30,631 bases of DNA, taken from assembly GCA_035551475.1 (NCBI GenBank), contig DASZMX010000090.1:1-30631 (forward strand), given 5' to 3'. The notes below the pieces were generated by a model, which was not told where the DNA came from, did no database searches, and worked only from the letters and a program-made list of their open reading frames with translations. Made by a program: the position numbers and the translations under genes. Positions 16,495 through 24,158 of this stretch are shown here, piece by piece. Position 1 is the stretch's first letter. Each line of letters opens with the position of its first letter. Source of the DNA: DASZMX01 sp035551475. GTDB taxonomy: Bacteria > Verrucomicrobiota > Verrucomicrobiia > Limisphaerales > Palsa-1400.

Positions 16495-17316
16495 TCAAGT
16501 GAGGGCCAGCCGATCAGAGCCGGCGTAAACATTCATTTTTTCGTCGCGCAGGAATCCGATCAGCGTCTGGCCGCTTTCGTGGGCGAATTCCACCGCCAGA
16601 CTGGTCGGGGCGGAGAGAGCCGCCACCAACGGAATGCCAGCCGCGAGCGCCTTCTGCATCATTTCGAATGAGACGCGGCCGCTCAAAAGCAGCAGGTGAC
16701 GGCGCAGCGGGAGAAGGTTCCGCAGAAAGGCCCAGCCCACCAACTTATCAAGGGCGTTATGGCGCCCCACGTCTTCGCGGACAACGTGGAGTTGGCCGTT
16801 CGTGTCAAATAAACCGCAGGCGTGCAGGCCGCCAGTGCGCTGGAAGTTGGTTTGCGCGCCGGCCAAAGCCGCCGGCAGGCTGCGGATGAGAGCTGGAGCC
16901 ACGCGAAAATCGTCCGTGATGGGCGGGAATTGCCCGCGCACGGACTCGATGGACGCCTTGCTGCAAATGCCGCAACTGGAGGACGTGAAAACGTGGCGCG
17001 TCAAGCGTTCCAGATCCAGGGAATCGGGACGGCTCAGGCGGACGCGGATAACATTGGGGGACGCGGAATCGGGCGAACAAGGCAGAATGTCGATGATGTC
17101 GTCCGGAGAACGAACCAAACCTTCCGTCACGAGGAAACCCGCCGCCAACTCGCGGTCTTCGCCGGGCGTGCGCATGACGACGGCGATGCTGCGATCTTGT
17201 ATTCGGATTTCCAGAGGCTCCTCGGTGGCCAGAAGATCGCGGTCAGCTTGTCGCGCGTCGCCCGTAATGCGCTGGAGCGCTATTTCCTGGACGCGACGAT
17301 CATGCGGCTGGCTCAT
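16495..17316 (-). CDS. fdhD: FdhD, sulfurtransferase for molybdoenzyme maturation
   Basis: FdhD takes sulfur from IscS and loads it onto the Mo-bis-MGD cofactor, a step needed for formate dehydrogenase activity. The CxxC loop 'SSSCGICSKASI' carries the transfer cysteines, and 'GGLHACGLFD' with 'VVREDVGRHNALDKLVG' are family signatures. The frame is open from 17478, but the ATG at 17316 is preferred. It gives a 273-residue protein with its cysteines at 115 and 118, close to E. coli FdhD (121 and 124), and it frees 170 bases for the divergent promoters. An alternative ATG at 17349 is possible. Its position just upstream of the YdeP-type enzyme marks that enzyme as the likely client. Confidence 0.93.
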   Translation of the reverse strand: MSQPHDRRVQEIALQRITGDARQADRDLLATEEPLEIRIQDRSIAVVMRTPGEDRELAAGFLVTEGLVRSPDDIIDILPCSPDSASPNVIRVRLSRPDSLDLERLTRHVFTSSSCGICSKASIESVRGQFPPITDDFRVAPALIRSLPAALAGAQTNFQRTGGLHACGLFDTNGQLHVVREDVGRHNALDKLVGWAFLRNLLPLRRHLLLLSGRVSFEMMQKALAAGIPLVAALSAPTSLAVEFAHESGQTLIGFLRDEKMNVYAGSDRLALT

Positions 17317-17486
17317 GCTGGTTTTTTCCAATACACCGTTTGCCGCCATAAATCCATCGCGCAGAATTGAGGCTCCTTTTTCTTGGAGGATGCCCCATTC
17401 TCGCCGGCGTTTTTTTCCTGAGTTTTTGAGTTCCAGATTAAATATTTCCCATTGGCGCCGAAAAAGATTCGGATTCATAATGCCGC

Positions 17487-19097
17487 ATGAATTTGCTCTG
17501 GCGCCTCGCGGCCATTTTACTCGCTGCGATTTCCCTGCGCGCCGCCGCGACGCCCACGAACGCGGATTATCCGCTCTGGGACTTGGCCCGAAATTCGACC
17601 GCGCACCGCTTCGCCACCCTGTTCACCGCCCAGGATGTGCGCGATCATTTGCCCACGGACGCCGCGATTGAGCGCGCCATGGATTGGTGCAAAAACACCG
17701 GGATCACTCACGTCTTTTTGGAGGCGTATCGCGACAGCTACCAAACCGACCGCGCCCTGCTGGTGCGGGCGCGAGACCGGTTTCGCGACGCGGGCTTCGC
17801 GGTCTCGGGCTGCGTGACCACCACCCAGATTGGCAAGCCATCCACGGGCTGGGCGGACGAGATTTCGTGCTACACTGATCAACCCACGCAGCAAAAGTTA
17901 CAGGCGATCTTTGAATTTGCCGCGGGCATTTTCGATGAAATCATTATTGACGATTTTTATTTCACTGATTGCCAATGCCCGCTCTGCGCCGCCGCCCGCG
18001 ACGCCCGGCGCGTCACGATTGGGGACAAAACGTATCCAGTGACCGGCAGCGCTTACGAAAATTATCGATGCGAATTGATGCTGCGCATGGGCGAGGACCG
18101 GATTCTGGCGGCGGCGAAACGCGTGAATCCGCGCGTCAAAATCATTCTCAAATATCCGCAATGGTACGATGACTTTCATAGCCGCGGCTACGATGTGACG
18201 CGGGAAACGGCGGCTTTCGACGGCATTTGGGCCGGGACGGAAACGCGGGACTACAACGATCCGCGCTGGGGCGGCGCCGCGCCTTATGAGGGATATTTCG
18301 TGATGCGCTGGCTGGGGCGCATCGGCGGCGCCAAATGCGGCGGGGGCTGGTATGATTATCTCGGCACGACCCCGGCCACTTACATCGAGCAAGCGCGGCA
18401 GACCGTTCTCGGCGGGGCGCGCGAAACATTTCTCTTTCATTATGGCGCGCTTCAACCGACCGGCTCCGCCGATGTGGTGGCTGGTTTTCAAAGCCCCAGC
18501 GGGCCGGCCGATATCCTGGCCTTGCGCCAAAACCTGCCGGAATTGTTGACGATCGCGGAGAAAGTCCGCGACCGCGCCATCATTGGCATGGCCGCCTATA
18601 AGCCGCCGGGCAGCCATCCCGAGGACGAAGGGCGCGTCTTTGATTTTGTGGGCATGATGGGCCTGCCGCTCGCGCCGTGCGCTGAGTTCCCCACCAACGC
18701 GCCCGCGGCGTTTTTCTCCATTCACGCCCTGAAAGATCCGCATTTCCTGGCGGAGTTCTCGGCTTACGCCAGGACGGGCCGGCCCGTTTTATTGACAGAT
18801 GGCTTGCGCGACCGGCTGAATCATCGGGTGGATTTGACGGCGACGAACCTTCATGTTCTTGACATCGAGGGCGCGCCGCAGCGCCTGCTTTATCTGCGTC
18901 CGCCAGACCTGGATGACATTCGCGCGCCGCTGCTGGCCGGTTTGAACACGGTTTTTCGCGCGCCGAATCATGTCGGGCTCTACCTGTTTGACGCCGGCGG
19001 CTGGGTCGTGGAGAACTTCAACAACCAGCCGGTCACCGTGGAGTTGAACGGCCAGACCCTCAAAGTTGAGGCGCGCGGCTGGAAATACAAACTTTAA
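17487..19097 (+). CDS. Secreted putative glycoside-hydrolase-like barrel protein
   Basis: This 536-residue protein has a signal peptide over about residues 1-20. The body alternates strand and helix as in a (beta/alpha)8 barrel: 'GITHVFLEAYRDSYQTD' is followed by 'FDEIIIDDFYFTDCQCPLC' (Asp155/Asp156; Cys162, Cys164, Cys167) and 'RVNPRVKIILKYPQWYDD'. Paired acids at strand ends are typical of glycosidases, but I cannot place it in a numbered family. The C-terminal 100 or so residues look like a beta-sandwich ending in 'VELNGQTLKVEARGWKYKL', as in many glycosidase C-terminal domains. It is divergent from fdhD and lies 22 bases before a Tat-exported oxidoreductase. It probably acts on extracellular sugars (inference). 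Confidence 0.6.
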   Translation: MNLLWRLAAILLAAISLRAAATPTNADYPLWDLARNSTAHRFATLFTAQDVRDHLPTDAAIERAMDWCKNTGITHVFLEAYRDSYQTDRALLVRARDRFRDAGFAVSGCVTTTQIGKPSTGWADEISCYTDQPTQQKLQAIFEFAAGIFDEIIIDDFYFTDCQCPLCAAARDARRVTIGDKTYPVTGSAYENYRCELMLRMGEDRILAAAKRVNPRVKIILKYPQWYDDFHSRGYDVTRETAAFDGIWAGTETRDYNDPRWGGAAPYEGYFVMRWLGRIGGAKCGGGWYDYLGTTPATYIEQARQTVLGGARETFLFHYGALQPTGSADVVAGFQSPSGPADILALRQNLPELLTIAEKVRDRAIIGMAAYKPPGSHPEDEGRVFDFVGMMGLPLAPCAEFPTNAPAAFFSIHALKDPHFLAEFSAYARTGRPVLLTDGLRDRLNHRVDLTATNLHVLDIEGAPQRLLYLRPPDLDDIRAPLLAGLNTVFRAPNHVGLYLFDAGGWVVENFNNQPVTVELNGQTLKVEARGWKYKL

Positions 19098-19119
19098 AGC
19101 CTTAAGTTACGCCATTCTT

Positions 19120-20457
19120 ATGAAAAAGCATCGCTCGTGGTCCCGCCGCCATTTTCTCAAAACCTCGTCCGCGCTCGCGGCCGCCGCCGGCCTGCCGGTC
19201 TGGTTTGTGGAGCGGGGCGAGGCCGAGACACCCGCGGCTCCGGCGCCGCGCTCGGCCAATGATCGTCCGGGAATTGCGTTGGTCGGCTGCGGCGGGATGG
19301 GCCGGGTGGACGCGGAGAATTCCAGGAGATTTGGCGAAATTGTCGCCGTCTGCGACGTCGATTCCACGCACGCGGACCAGGCAGCCAAACAGTTTACGGC
19401 GAATGGCAAGGTTCCCGCCAAATACGACGATTTCCGGAAGGTGATGGAGCGAAAAGACGTCGATATCGTGATCAACGCCACGCCGGACCATTGGCATACG
19501 CTGATCAGCGTGGCGGCGGCGCGCGCCGGCAAAGACACTTACGGGGAAAAGCCGCTCACCATGACCATCGATGAAGGGCATCACATCATCGAGGCTGTGC
19601 GCGAGCATAAGACGATTTTTCAGACGGGCACACAACAGCGCAGCATGCGAAAGTTTCGGCTGGCCTGCGAGTTGGTGCGCAATGGACGCATCGGGAACCT
19701 GGTGAAGGTCACAGCCTGGCTGCCGGCGGGACTGCGCGGCGGACCTTTTCCCACCAAGCCCATTCCGGCGGGATTAAATTGGGATTTTTGGCAGGGCCAA
19801 ACGCCTGTCGTAGATTACGTGCCGCAACGTTGTCACGGATCGTTCCGCTATTGGTATCACTACTCGGGCGGCACGATGACGGACTGGGGCGCGCACCATA
19901 ACGATATCGCGCGTTGGGCGATTGGTTTGGATGGTCCCGTCGCGATTGAAGGCAAACCGCTGGCGCAACCGATCCCAGGCGGTTACACGGCCTACAGCGA
20001 GTATGACGTGCAGTTCACCTACGCCAACGGCGTGATTCATCGCGCCTGCTCCACCACCGACGAAAACCCAGGCGGGGTGCTGGTGAAACCGGGTGGGCAG
20101 CGCAATGGCGTTAAGTTTGAGGGATCGAATGGCTGGATTTGGGTCAACCGCGAGGAGATTGCGGCCAGCGACGATGATATGCTTTCCACTCCTCTGCCGG
20201 CCAGCGCCGACCGCCTCTACGTCAGTGACGATCACATGGGAAATTTCTTTGACTGCGTGCGCTCCCGCAAACCCGCCATCTGCGAGCCCACCGTCGGCCA
20301 CCGTTCAGCCAGCGTCTGCCACCTCGGCAACCTCGCCCTGCGCCTGGGCCGCAAGCTGCAATGGGATCCCTCTGCCGAGCGCTTCACCAGCGACGACGAG
20401 GCAAACTCCATGCTCATGCGCCCCATGCGCGCCCCTTACGATTATTCCATCACCTGA
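19120..20457 (+). CDS. Tat-exported Gfo/Idh/MocA-family oxidoreductase
   Basis: This is a 445-residue NAD(P)-dependent sugar dehydrogenase-type protein. Residues 8-15 'SRRHFLKT' form a twin-arginine signal followed by an alanine-rich hydrophobic stretch, so the folded protein is exported with its cofactor, as in glucose-fructose oxidoreductase. The Rossmann fingerprint 'VGCGGMG' (55-61), the family motif EKP (143-145) and the catalytic block 'TDWGAHHND' (254-262) are all present. The start is ATG 19120; the frame begins earlier inside the upstream gene. The 22-base gap suggests co-expression with the barrel-like protein, perhaps to oxidise a released sugar in the periplasm. The substrate is unknown. 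Confidence 0.9.
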   Translation: MKKHRSWSRRHFLKTSSALAAAAGLPVWFVERGEAETPAAPAPRSANDRPGIALVGCGGMGRVDAENSRRFGEIVAVCDVDSTHADQAAKQFTANGKVPAKYDDFRKVMERKDVDIVINATPDHWHTLISVAAARAGKDTYGEKPLTMTIDEGHHIIEAVREHKTIFQTGTQQRSMRKFRLACELVRNGRIGNLVKVTAWLPAGLRGGPFPTKPIPAGLNWDFWQGQTPVVDYVPQRCHGSFRYWYHYSGGTMTDWGAHHNDIARWAIGLDGPVAIEGKPLAQPIPGGYTAYSEYDVQFTYANGVIHRACSTTDENPGGVLVKPGGQRNGVKFEGSNGWIWVNREEIAASDDDMLSTPLPASADRLYVSDDHMGNFFDCVRSRKPAICEPTVGHRSASVCHLGNLALRLGRKLQWDPSAERFTSDDEANSMLMRPMRAPYDYSIT

Positions 20458-20463
20458 TCGCAT

Positions 20464-21630
20464 CTAGCGATTAGCAGCGAGCGTCTGCACGAGCTTCTCC
20501 AGTTGATCCAAGCGATTTTTCAAATCACTGTTCTGGCGCTTTAAGTCTTCGACTTGCGCATTCTCCCCTTCAATCCTGTGATGCTCCTTTAAAAATTCAT
20601 TCAAGAGCATGGCCGAGACAGCTTCGTAACGCACGGTGTAGGGCTGCCCTTTATCATCATGCGCCACCAGGTTTGGATCAACTTTTTCGACCTCCTCAGC
20701 CACCAATCCGAATTGGGAGAGCCCTTGAGGGTCCAACTCTTTGTTGTACTTAAAGGTGACGGGATGGAGGCTATAAAGCACATCACTTGCTCCATTCATA
20801 GGCTGAATGTTTTGCTTAAATCTCTTCGACGAGGTCAAAGTGCCAAGCTGGCCGTTCCCATTCACATACACAGCCACGCCGCTGGCCGCCGTTGCCCCGC
20901 TTATGCCGGCAATAAATGTGTTCGACTGTGTTGTGCCTAATCGGATCAAATTGCCATCCGAACTTACTCCCGTGTTGCCAATAAAAATATTTGAACTCCC
21001 CGTGGTAGCGTTCTCCCCTGCATTAACGCCAAGGGCAATGTTGTCGTGACCAGTGGTGTTAGAAAGCAAGGCTCGCACGCCAACCCCTGTATTGTTTGAT
21101 GCCCCCAAATTATTAAACAAAGCCTGCCCACCTAATGCCGTATTATTGGCGCCGCTGTCGTTATTTTCAAGCGCATAGGCTCCATTCGCCGTATTATTTG
21201 TCCCGTTGAAATTCGAAACAAGGGAATAGTACCCCATCGCCGTATTATCATGGCCAGTAAAGTTAGAATTAAGTGAAAAGCTACCCGCGGCAGTATTATT
21301 ATCACCATAGACGTCTTGGAGCGTTGCTATGCCTATTCCAGTGTTATAGTTACCTGTGCAGCCCGAAAGCGAATACCAACCATCGGCAGTATTAAAGTTT
21401 CCGGTTAAGTCATCCTGGAGGGAACTAGACCCAGTTGCCGTGTTTGCAGTCCCGCTAGTAACGTATTCGAGTGAGTTGTAGCCAATCGCGGTATTGTCAG
21501 AGCCGGTGGTCGATGGATTAAGCGCCCCGGTGCCGTAGGCTGTATTTCGAACTTGCGCATAGGTGGAGGGAGGCAAAGCCAAAAGTGCAAATGATAAGCT
21601 GCAGGTGAGCGTTAGAATATTTTTTTTCAT
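20464..21630 (-). CDS. Secreted repeat fibre with S74 self-cleaving chaperone domain
   Basis: The protein has 388 residues. Residues 1-25 are a signal peptide ending in TYA. From 29 to about 219 there are 12 repeats of the form 'NTAxGxxSL', 17 residues apart (two are 16), suggesting a beta-solenoid or YadA-head-like fibre. Residues 265-350 form a peptidase S74 intramolecular chaperone: 'TSSKRFKQNIQP', 'LHPVTFKYN' and 'FGLVAEEVEKVDPNLV'. Ser267 and Lys272 fit the known self-cleavage Ser/Lys dyad, with Ser268 where Asp is usual. A coiled coil (about 352-385) closes the protein, as in phage tail-spike S74 ends. The host gene has a Sec signal, so it is a surface or extracellular trimer rather than a phage tail (inference). 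Its base composition is visibly more A/T-rich than its neighbours. Confidence 0.85.
   Translation of the reverse strand: MKKNILTLTCSLSFALLALPPSTYAQVRNTAYGTGALNPSTTGSDNTAIGYNSLEYVTSGTANTATGSSSLQDDLTGNFNTADGWYSLSGCTGNYNTGIGIATLQDVYGDNNTAAGSFSLNSNFTGHDNTAMGYYSLVSNFNGTNNTANGAYALENNDSGANNTALGGQALFNNLGASNNTGVGVRALLSNTTGHDNIALGVNAGENATTGSSNIFIGNTGVSSDGNLIRLGTTQSNTFIAGISGATAASGVAVYVNGNGQLGTLTSSKRFKQNIQPMNGASDVLYSLHPVTFKYNKELDPQGLSQFGLVAEEVEKVDPNLVAHDDKGQPYTVRYEAVSAMLLNEFLKEHHRIEGENAQVEDLKRQNSDLKNRLDQLEKLVQTLAANR
20974..21546 (-). repeat. Twelve ~51-bp coding repeats (17-residue period)
   Basis: The conserved Asn of the 'NTAxG' motif falls at residues 29, 46, 63, 80, 96, 112, 129, 146, 163, 180, 197 and 214 of the S74 protein. 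The period is 17 residues, with two of 16. At the DNA level the plus strand shows recurring GCCGTATTATT-like words. This is a protein repeat and not an array of non-coding repeats. Confidence 0.9.
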
Positions 21631-21636
21631 AACTAG

Positions 21637-21644
21637 TTTTCCTT
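21637..21644 (-). promoter_or_regulatory. Shine-Dalgarno sequence of the S74 fibre gene
   Basis: AAGGAAAA on the minus strand is centred about 9 bases before the ATG at 21630. It is one of the few clear Shine-Dalgarno-like motifs in the window and fixes the start. Confidence 0.6.
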
Positions 21645-21722
21645 GTGGTTAAGGCAGTTACAATACTCAATGGCCGCACATTACTTAGGTTCATGTGCGA
21701 GTAGCTGGGAGGAACGGCTGCG

Positions 21723-21751
21723 ACCCTACTAACTTAGCATCGGTGCGTCAA
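21723..21751 (-). promoter_or_regulatory. Candidate sigma-70 promoter for the S74 fibre gene
   Basis: On the minus strand, TTGACG (21751-21746) is followed after exactly 17 bases by TAGGGT (21728-21723). It is about 90 bases upstream of the ATG and downstream of the terminator of the preceding gene. The -10 match is weak, so this is only a candidate. Confidence 0.35.
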
Positions 21752-21794
21752 GTAAATTCTTGGGAAGATCCGCAAAGCCGCGGGTTATGTACGC

Positions 21795-21822
21795 GAAAAG
21801 GGCCGCTCTTGCGAGCGGCCCT
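21795..21822 (-). terminator. Rho-independent terminator after the PEP-CTERM gene
   Basis: AGGGCCGCTC (21799-21808) pairs perfectly with GAGCGGCCCT (21813-21822) around a TTGC loop. On the minus strand the stem runs into TTTT. It lies 22 bases past the stop codon at 21845. It should end transcription of the two-gene unit 23401-21845. Confidence 0.85.
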
Positions 21823-21844
21823 GTGAATTTGTAGAGAGCTAGTC

Positions 21845-22636
21845 TTACTTGCTCATGCGACGGCGCAGCAAGAAGGCTGACGCGCCCATCACACCGAGAG
21901 CGATCGTGCTCGGTTCAGGAACAGAGCCGGTCGTCAGGCTGAAGCTGCGGAGGTTCGACAACTCAGGAGGAGTCACCGAGCCGGAGCCGAGGCCGTCGAT
22001 ATTGAACGGGTCGGAATAGCCAGCCGGAACACCAGCGGCAACCGCTGCGTCGTAGGTGCTATATTGGCCGCCACCGTTATACCAAGCGAAGACCACAGCG
22101 GTCACGGAGCTGCCACCAGCCGAGCCAGGGACAGTAACCGCAGCACCGTTGATGAAGCCGCCGTTGCCGGTGGTGCCATTGCCTTTGGAGGTCTTGAACG
22201 TGGTCGTAGAACCAGCGATCAAGGCGCTGCTGTCATACAAGGCCTTGGCGGCCGCGCTGGAACCCAAGGTAATGGATCCATCACCCGCCGAGGCGGCGAC
22301 TTGCGCGCTCCAGTAGTTTCCGAAGGTCACGTCTCCAGCGGCAGTTGTCGCGGCTGAAGTACCATTGGCGCCGCCGATCAGAGCACCAGTGTAAGAAGCG
22401 GAGCCTGTCGGGACATCACCGGTGTGATTCGCCGAGGAGTAGGCTGTCGCCACGTTGCCGGTGACGCGAGTGCCGGGACTTCCCGCTTGCGGCGCATAAA
22501 TATGCGACACATCAGGAGTCGGGTTGCCGCCAGCATCAACAGTCGTATGGCCGTCGTTGCTGAAGTCGAACTGACCCTGCGCGAACGCACCGAGCACGCT
22601 CCCGAGAAGGATCCCTGTAGTTACAAGGTATTTCAT
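21845..22636 (-). CDS. PEP-CTERM sorted secreted protein
   Basis: This 263-residue protein has a signal peptide at its N-terminus (residues 1-19, ending AFA). The C-terminus is a complete PEP-CTERM sorting tail: 'VPEPSTIAL' from residue 239, a hydrophobic segment, then 'LLRRRMSK'. Such tails are recognised by an exosortase (EpsH-type) and the proteins are delivered to the cell surface or exopolysaccharide matrix. The body is rich in Gly, Ala, Ser and Thr with no catalytic motif. No exosortase gene is in the window. It starts 33 bases after the next gene upstream and is followed by a strong terminator, so the two form a unit. Confidence 0.9.
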   Translation of the reverse strand: MKYLVTTGILLGSVLGAFAQGQFDFSNDGHTTVDAGGNPTPDVSHIYAPQAGSPGTRVTGNVATAYSSANHTGDVPTGSASYTGALIGGANGTSAATTAAGDVTFGNYWSAQVAASAGDGSITLGSSAAAKALYDSSALIAGSTTTFKTSKGNGTTGNGGFINGAAVTVPGSAGGSSVTAVVFAWYNGGGQYSTYDAAVAAGVPAGYSDPFNIDGLGSGSVTPPELSNLRSFSLTTGSVPEPSTIALGVMGASAFLLRRRMSK

Positions 22637-22669
22637 ATTCTTGTGTGTGTGATTGTAGGTTTTGTTAAT

Positions 22670-23401
22670 TTACTGATTGACGGAAAACACCCGTGTCCAC
22701 GAGGACGGGCCCGAGGCGGTTGTCAGGTAGAAGAAGCCTTGGCCGACGAGGACATGGGGTTCCTGGCCGCTCTGCCATCCAGAGGCATCACCGGAATCAA
22801 CCGTATAGATGTGATACCCGGCAGTATGATCGAAGGTGTAGAGCTTGTCACCGTCCTGGCTGCCAGCGGCGGAGAAGTCGATCGGGAAGCCGAGGGTCGA
22901 GGTAACCCCGCCCGCCTGCGGAACCGCAGACGAAATCAGGTTAAAGCCCGCATGAAGCGGAATGGAGTTGGTGCCTTGAGGAACCGTGCCGACAAAGGTG
23001 AAGGTCGCCGGAGCAGCGCTCAAGAAGAACGCGCCTTCGCCAGGGTTCAAGGTGACGTGAGCGCCGGGATCAGCATCCGCGTCAGGTCCCGAGGCGATCG
23101 GATCCCAAGAATCAGCGATACCAGAATCCATCGTATAGATATGATACTTGGCGCCGGAGAATTTATACAGCTTGGAACCGTCCAAGGAGCCGTCTTGAGG
23201 AGCGACCAAAACCTGGCCAATGGCGTTGGAGCCAGAGGTATTCGCCCAGAGTTGATCAGCGATGATCGAAAAACCTTGGGGAACGGCCACGTTGATGTAA
23301 CCGACAGCGTTGAGGGAGTAAACGTTGGTGGACGTCTGCGCCATCAACCCGATTGCGCTAAGCGAGCTGAGCGCGGTAAGGACTAATGTTTTTGTTCTCA
23401 T
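22670..23401 (-). CDS. Secreted 'NAVGY' family protein, duplicated domain
   Basis: The 243-residue protein has a signal peptide (residues 1-21), then 'VYSLNAVGYINVAVPQGFSI', a start I recognise from large paralogous sets of secreted proteins in Pedosphaera-like Verrucomicrobia. The rest is two similar halves: 'DGSKLYKFSGAKYHIYTMDS' matches 'DGDKLYTFDHTAGYHIYTVD', and each half ends in a 'GEGAFFL' or 'GQGFFYL' strand. No catalytic residues are recognisable and the function is unknown. It has no PEP-CTERM tail although the co-transcribed next gene has one. The start lacks a Shine-Dalgarno motif. Confidence 0.75.
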   Translation of the reverse strand: MRTKTLVLTALSSLSAIGLMAQTSTNVYSLNAVGYINVAVPQGFSIIADQLWANTSGSNAIGQVLVAPQDGSLDGSKLYKFSGAKYHIYTMDSGIADSWDPIASGPDADADPGAHVTLNPGEGAFFLSAAPATFTFVGTVPQGTNSIPLHAGFNLISSAVPQAGGVTSTLGFPIDFSAAGSQDGDKLYTFDHTAGYHIYTVDSGDASGWQSGQEPHVLVGQGFFYLTTASGPSSWTRVFSVNQ

Positions 23402-23435
23402 AATGTTGACTGTTTAGTTTCCGTGTGCGACGCCA

Positions 23436-23464
23436 AGGTTCTCAAAACGCAAAAGGGGTGTCAA
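23436..23464 (-). promoter_or_regulatory. Possible promoter for the NAVGY/PEP-CTERM unit
   Basis: A perfect -35 TTGACA lies on the minus strand at 23464-23459, about 60 bases upstream of the ATG. The base pattern 17 positions on (GAACCT, 23441-23436) is a poor -10, so only the -35 is convincing. Confidence 0.25.
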
Positions 23465-23516
23465 TGGCTTTTTGCAGTTTTCTTTTGGCGCCTTTTTCTG
23501 CCATTCACCCATGACT

Positions 23517-23544
23517 TTGAACGAGATGTGTCGTTTTGTAAAGT
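23517..23544 (+). promoter_or_regulatory. Candidate promoter for the ACT/transporter unit
   Basis: TTGAAC (23517-23522), a 16-base spacer and TAAAGT (23539-23544) lie about 140 bases upstream of the chosen ATG at 23682. The region is A/T-rich and divergent from the secreted-protein unit. Confidence 0.3.
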
Positions 23545-23681
23545 TTTTTAATCGGGAAAAAGCCTAGCGCAACAACACCTCTTTAAGACATTGCATTAAA
23601 GTGGTTTAGGCGTCGCCTCGCGTGACTTTTAAGACGCTTCCCGGCGAATCGAAATTCCCAGCTGTTCAAAATGGGGCGGAT

Positions 23682-24155
23682 ATGGCTAATTGGGGTATGA
23701 CGATCAAAGCGGCTAAGGGGCGTCCGAGCGGGGCGGTCAAGCAATTCTCGGTTTTCGCGGCCAATCGGCTGGGGCGTTTGCATGATTTGATTCGATTGTT
23801 CAGCTCCCGTTCCGTCCATGCGCTGGGCCTGACCGTCATGGACAGCGCGGAATGCTCGATCATCCGGGTGGTGGTGGACGACCCGGAGACCGCGCGCGAA
23901 GTGCTCAAGGAACATGGGTTCGCCTTCGCGGAAACCGATTTGCTCTGCGTGGAGCTCGATGCGGCTAATAAACTGGGGGAATTGATGTCCGCCATGTTGG
24001 AAGCGGAATTGAACATTAATTATCTTTACAGCCTAATCCCCCCCTCGATGGGCAAGGCGGCGTTGGTCATCAGCATGGAAGACAATGAAGTGGCGGAAAA
24101 GGTGCTGAGCCGCCGGGCGTTTCGAGTTTTGCGGCAGGGCGATATTTCACGGTAG
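23682..24155 (+). CDS. Tandem ACT-domain protein
   Basis: The 157-residue protein contains two ACT-type beta-alpha-beta-beta-alpha-beta modules. The first begins 'KQFSVFAANRLGRLHDLIRL' and runs to 'DLLCVEL'; the second runs from 'DAANKLGELMSAMLEAELNI' to 'RVLRQGDISR'. ACT domains bind amino acids and regulate enzymes. A stand-alone tandem pair with no catalytic or DNA-binding domain is probably a sensor subunit. The start is uncertain: ATG 23682 follows GGGGCGGAT, ATG 23697 follows GGGG, and the frame extends to GTG 23622. Only 3 bases separate it from the transporter gene, implying joint regulation. Confidence 0.8.
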   Translation: MANWGMTIKAAKGRPSGAVKQFSVFAANRLGRLHDLIRLFSSRSVHALGLTVMDSAECSIIRVVVDDPETAREVLKEHGFAFAETDLLCVELDAANKLGELMSAMLEAELNINYLYSLIPPSMGKAALVISMEDNEVAEKVLSRRAFRVLRQGDISR

Positions 24156-24158
24156 CCC

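Noticed and set aside
17317..17478. Upstream extension of fdhD
   Set aside because: It adds 54 non-conserved basic residues and would leave only 8 bases to the divergent gene. The ATG at 17316 matches the family length.
17317..17486. Promoters in the fdhD/barrel-gene divergent gap
   Set aside because: The A/T-rich stretch around 17440-17455 offers -10-like words on both strands, but no matching -35 at proper spacing.
20974..21546. CRISPR-like array suggested by regular ~51-base repetition
   Set aside because: The repeats are in-frame codons of one protein with no unique spacers and no cas genes.
20464..21630. Prophage tail-fibre module
   Set aside because: A signal peptide is present and no phage structural, lysis or integration genes lie in the window.
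22424..23386. 320-codon plus-strand frame across the PEP-CTERM and NAVGY genes
   Set aside because: It spans two well-supported minus-strand genes and their gap, and its translation is Arg/Gly-rich without motifs.
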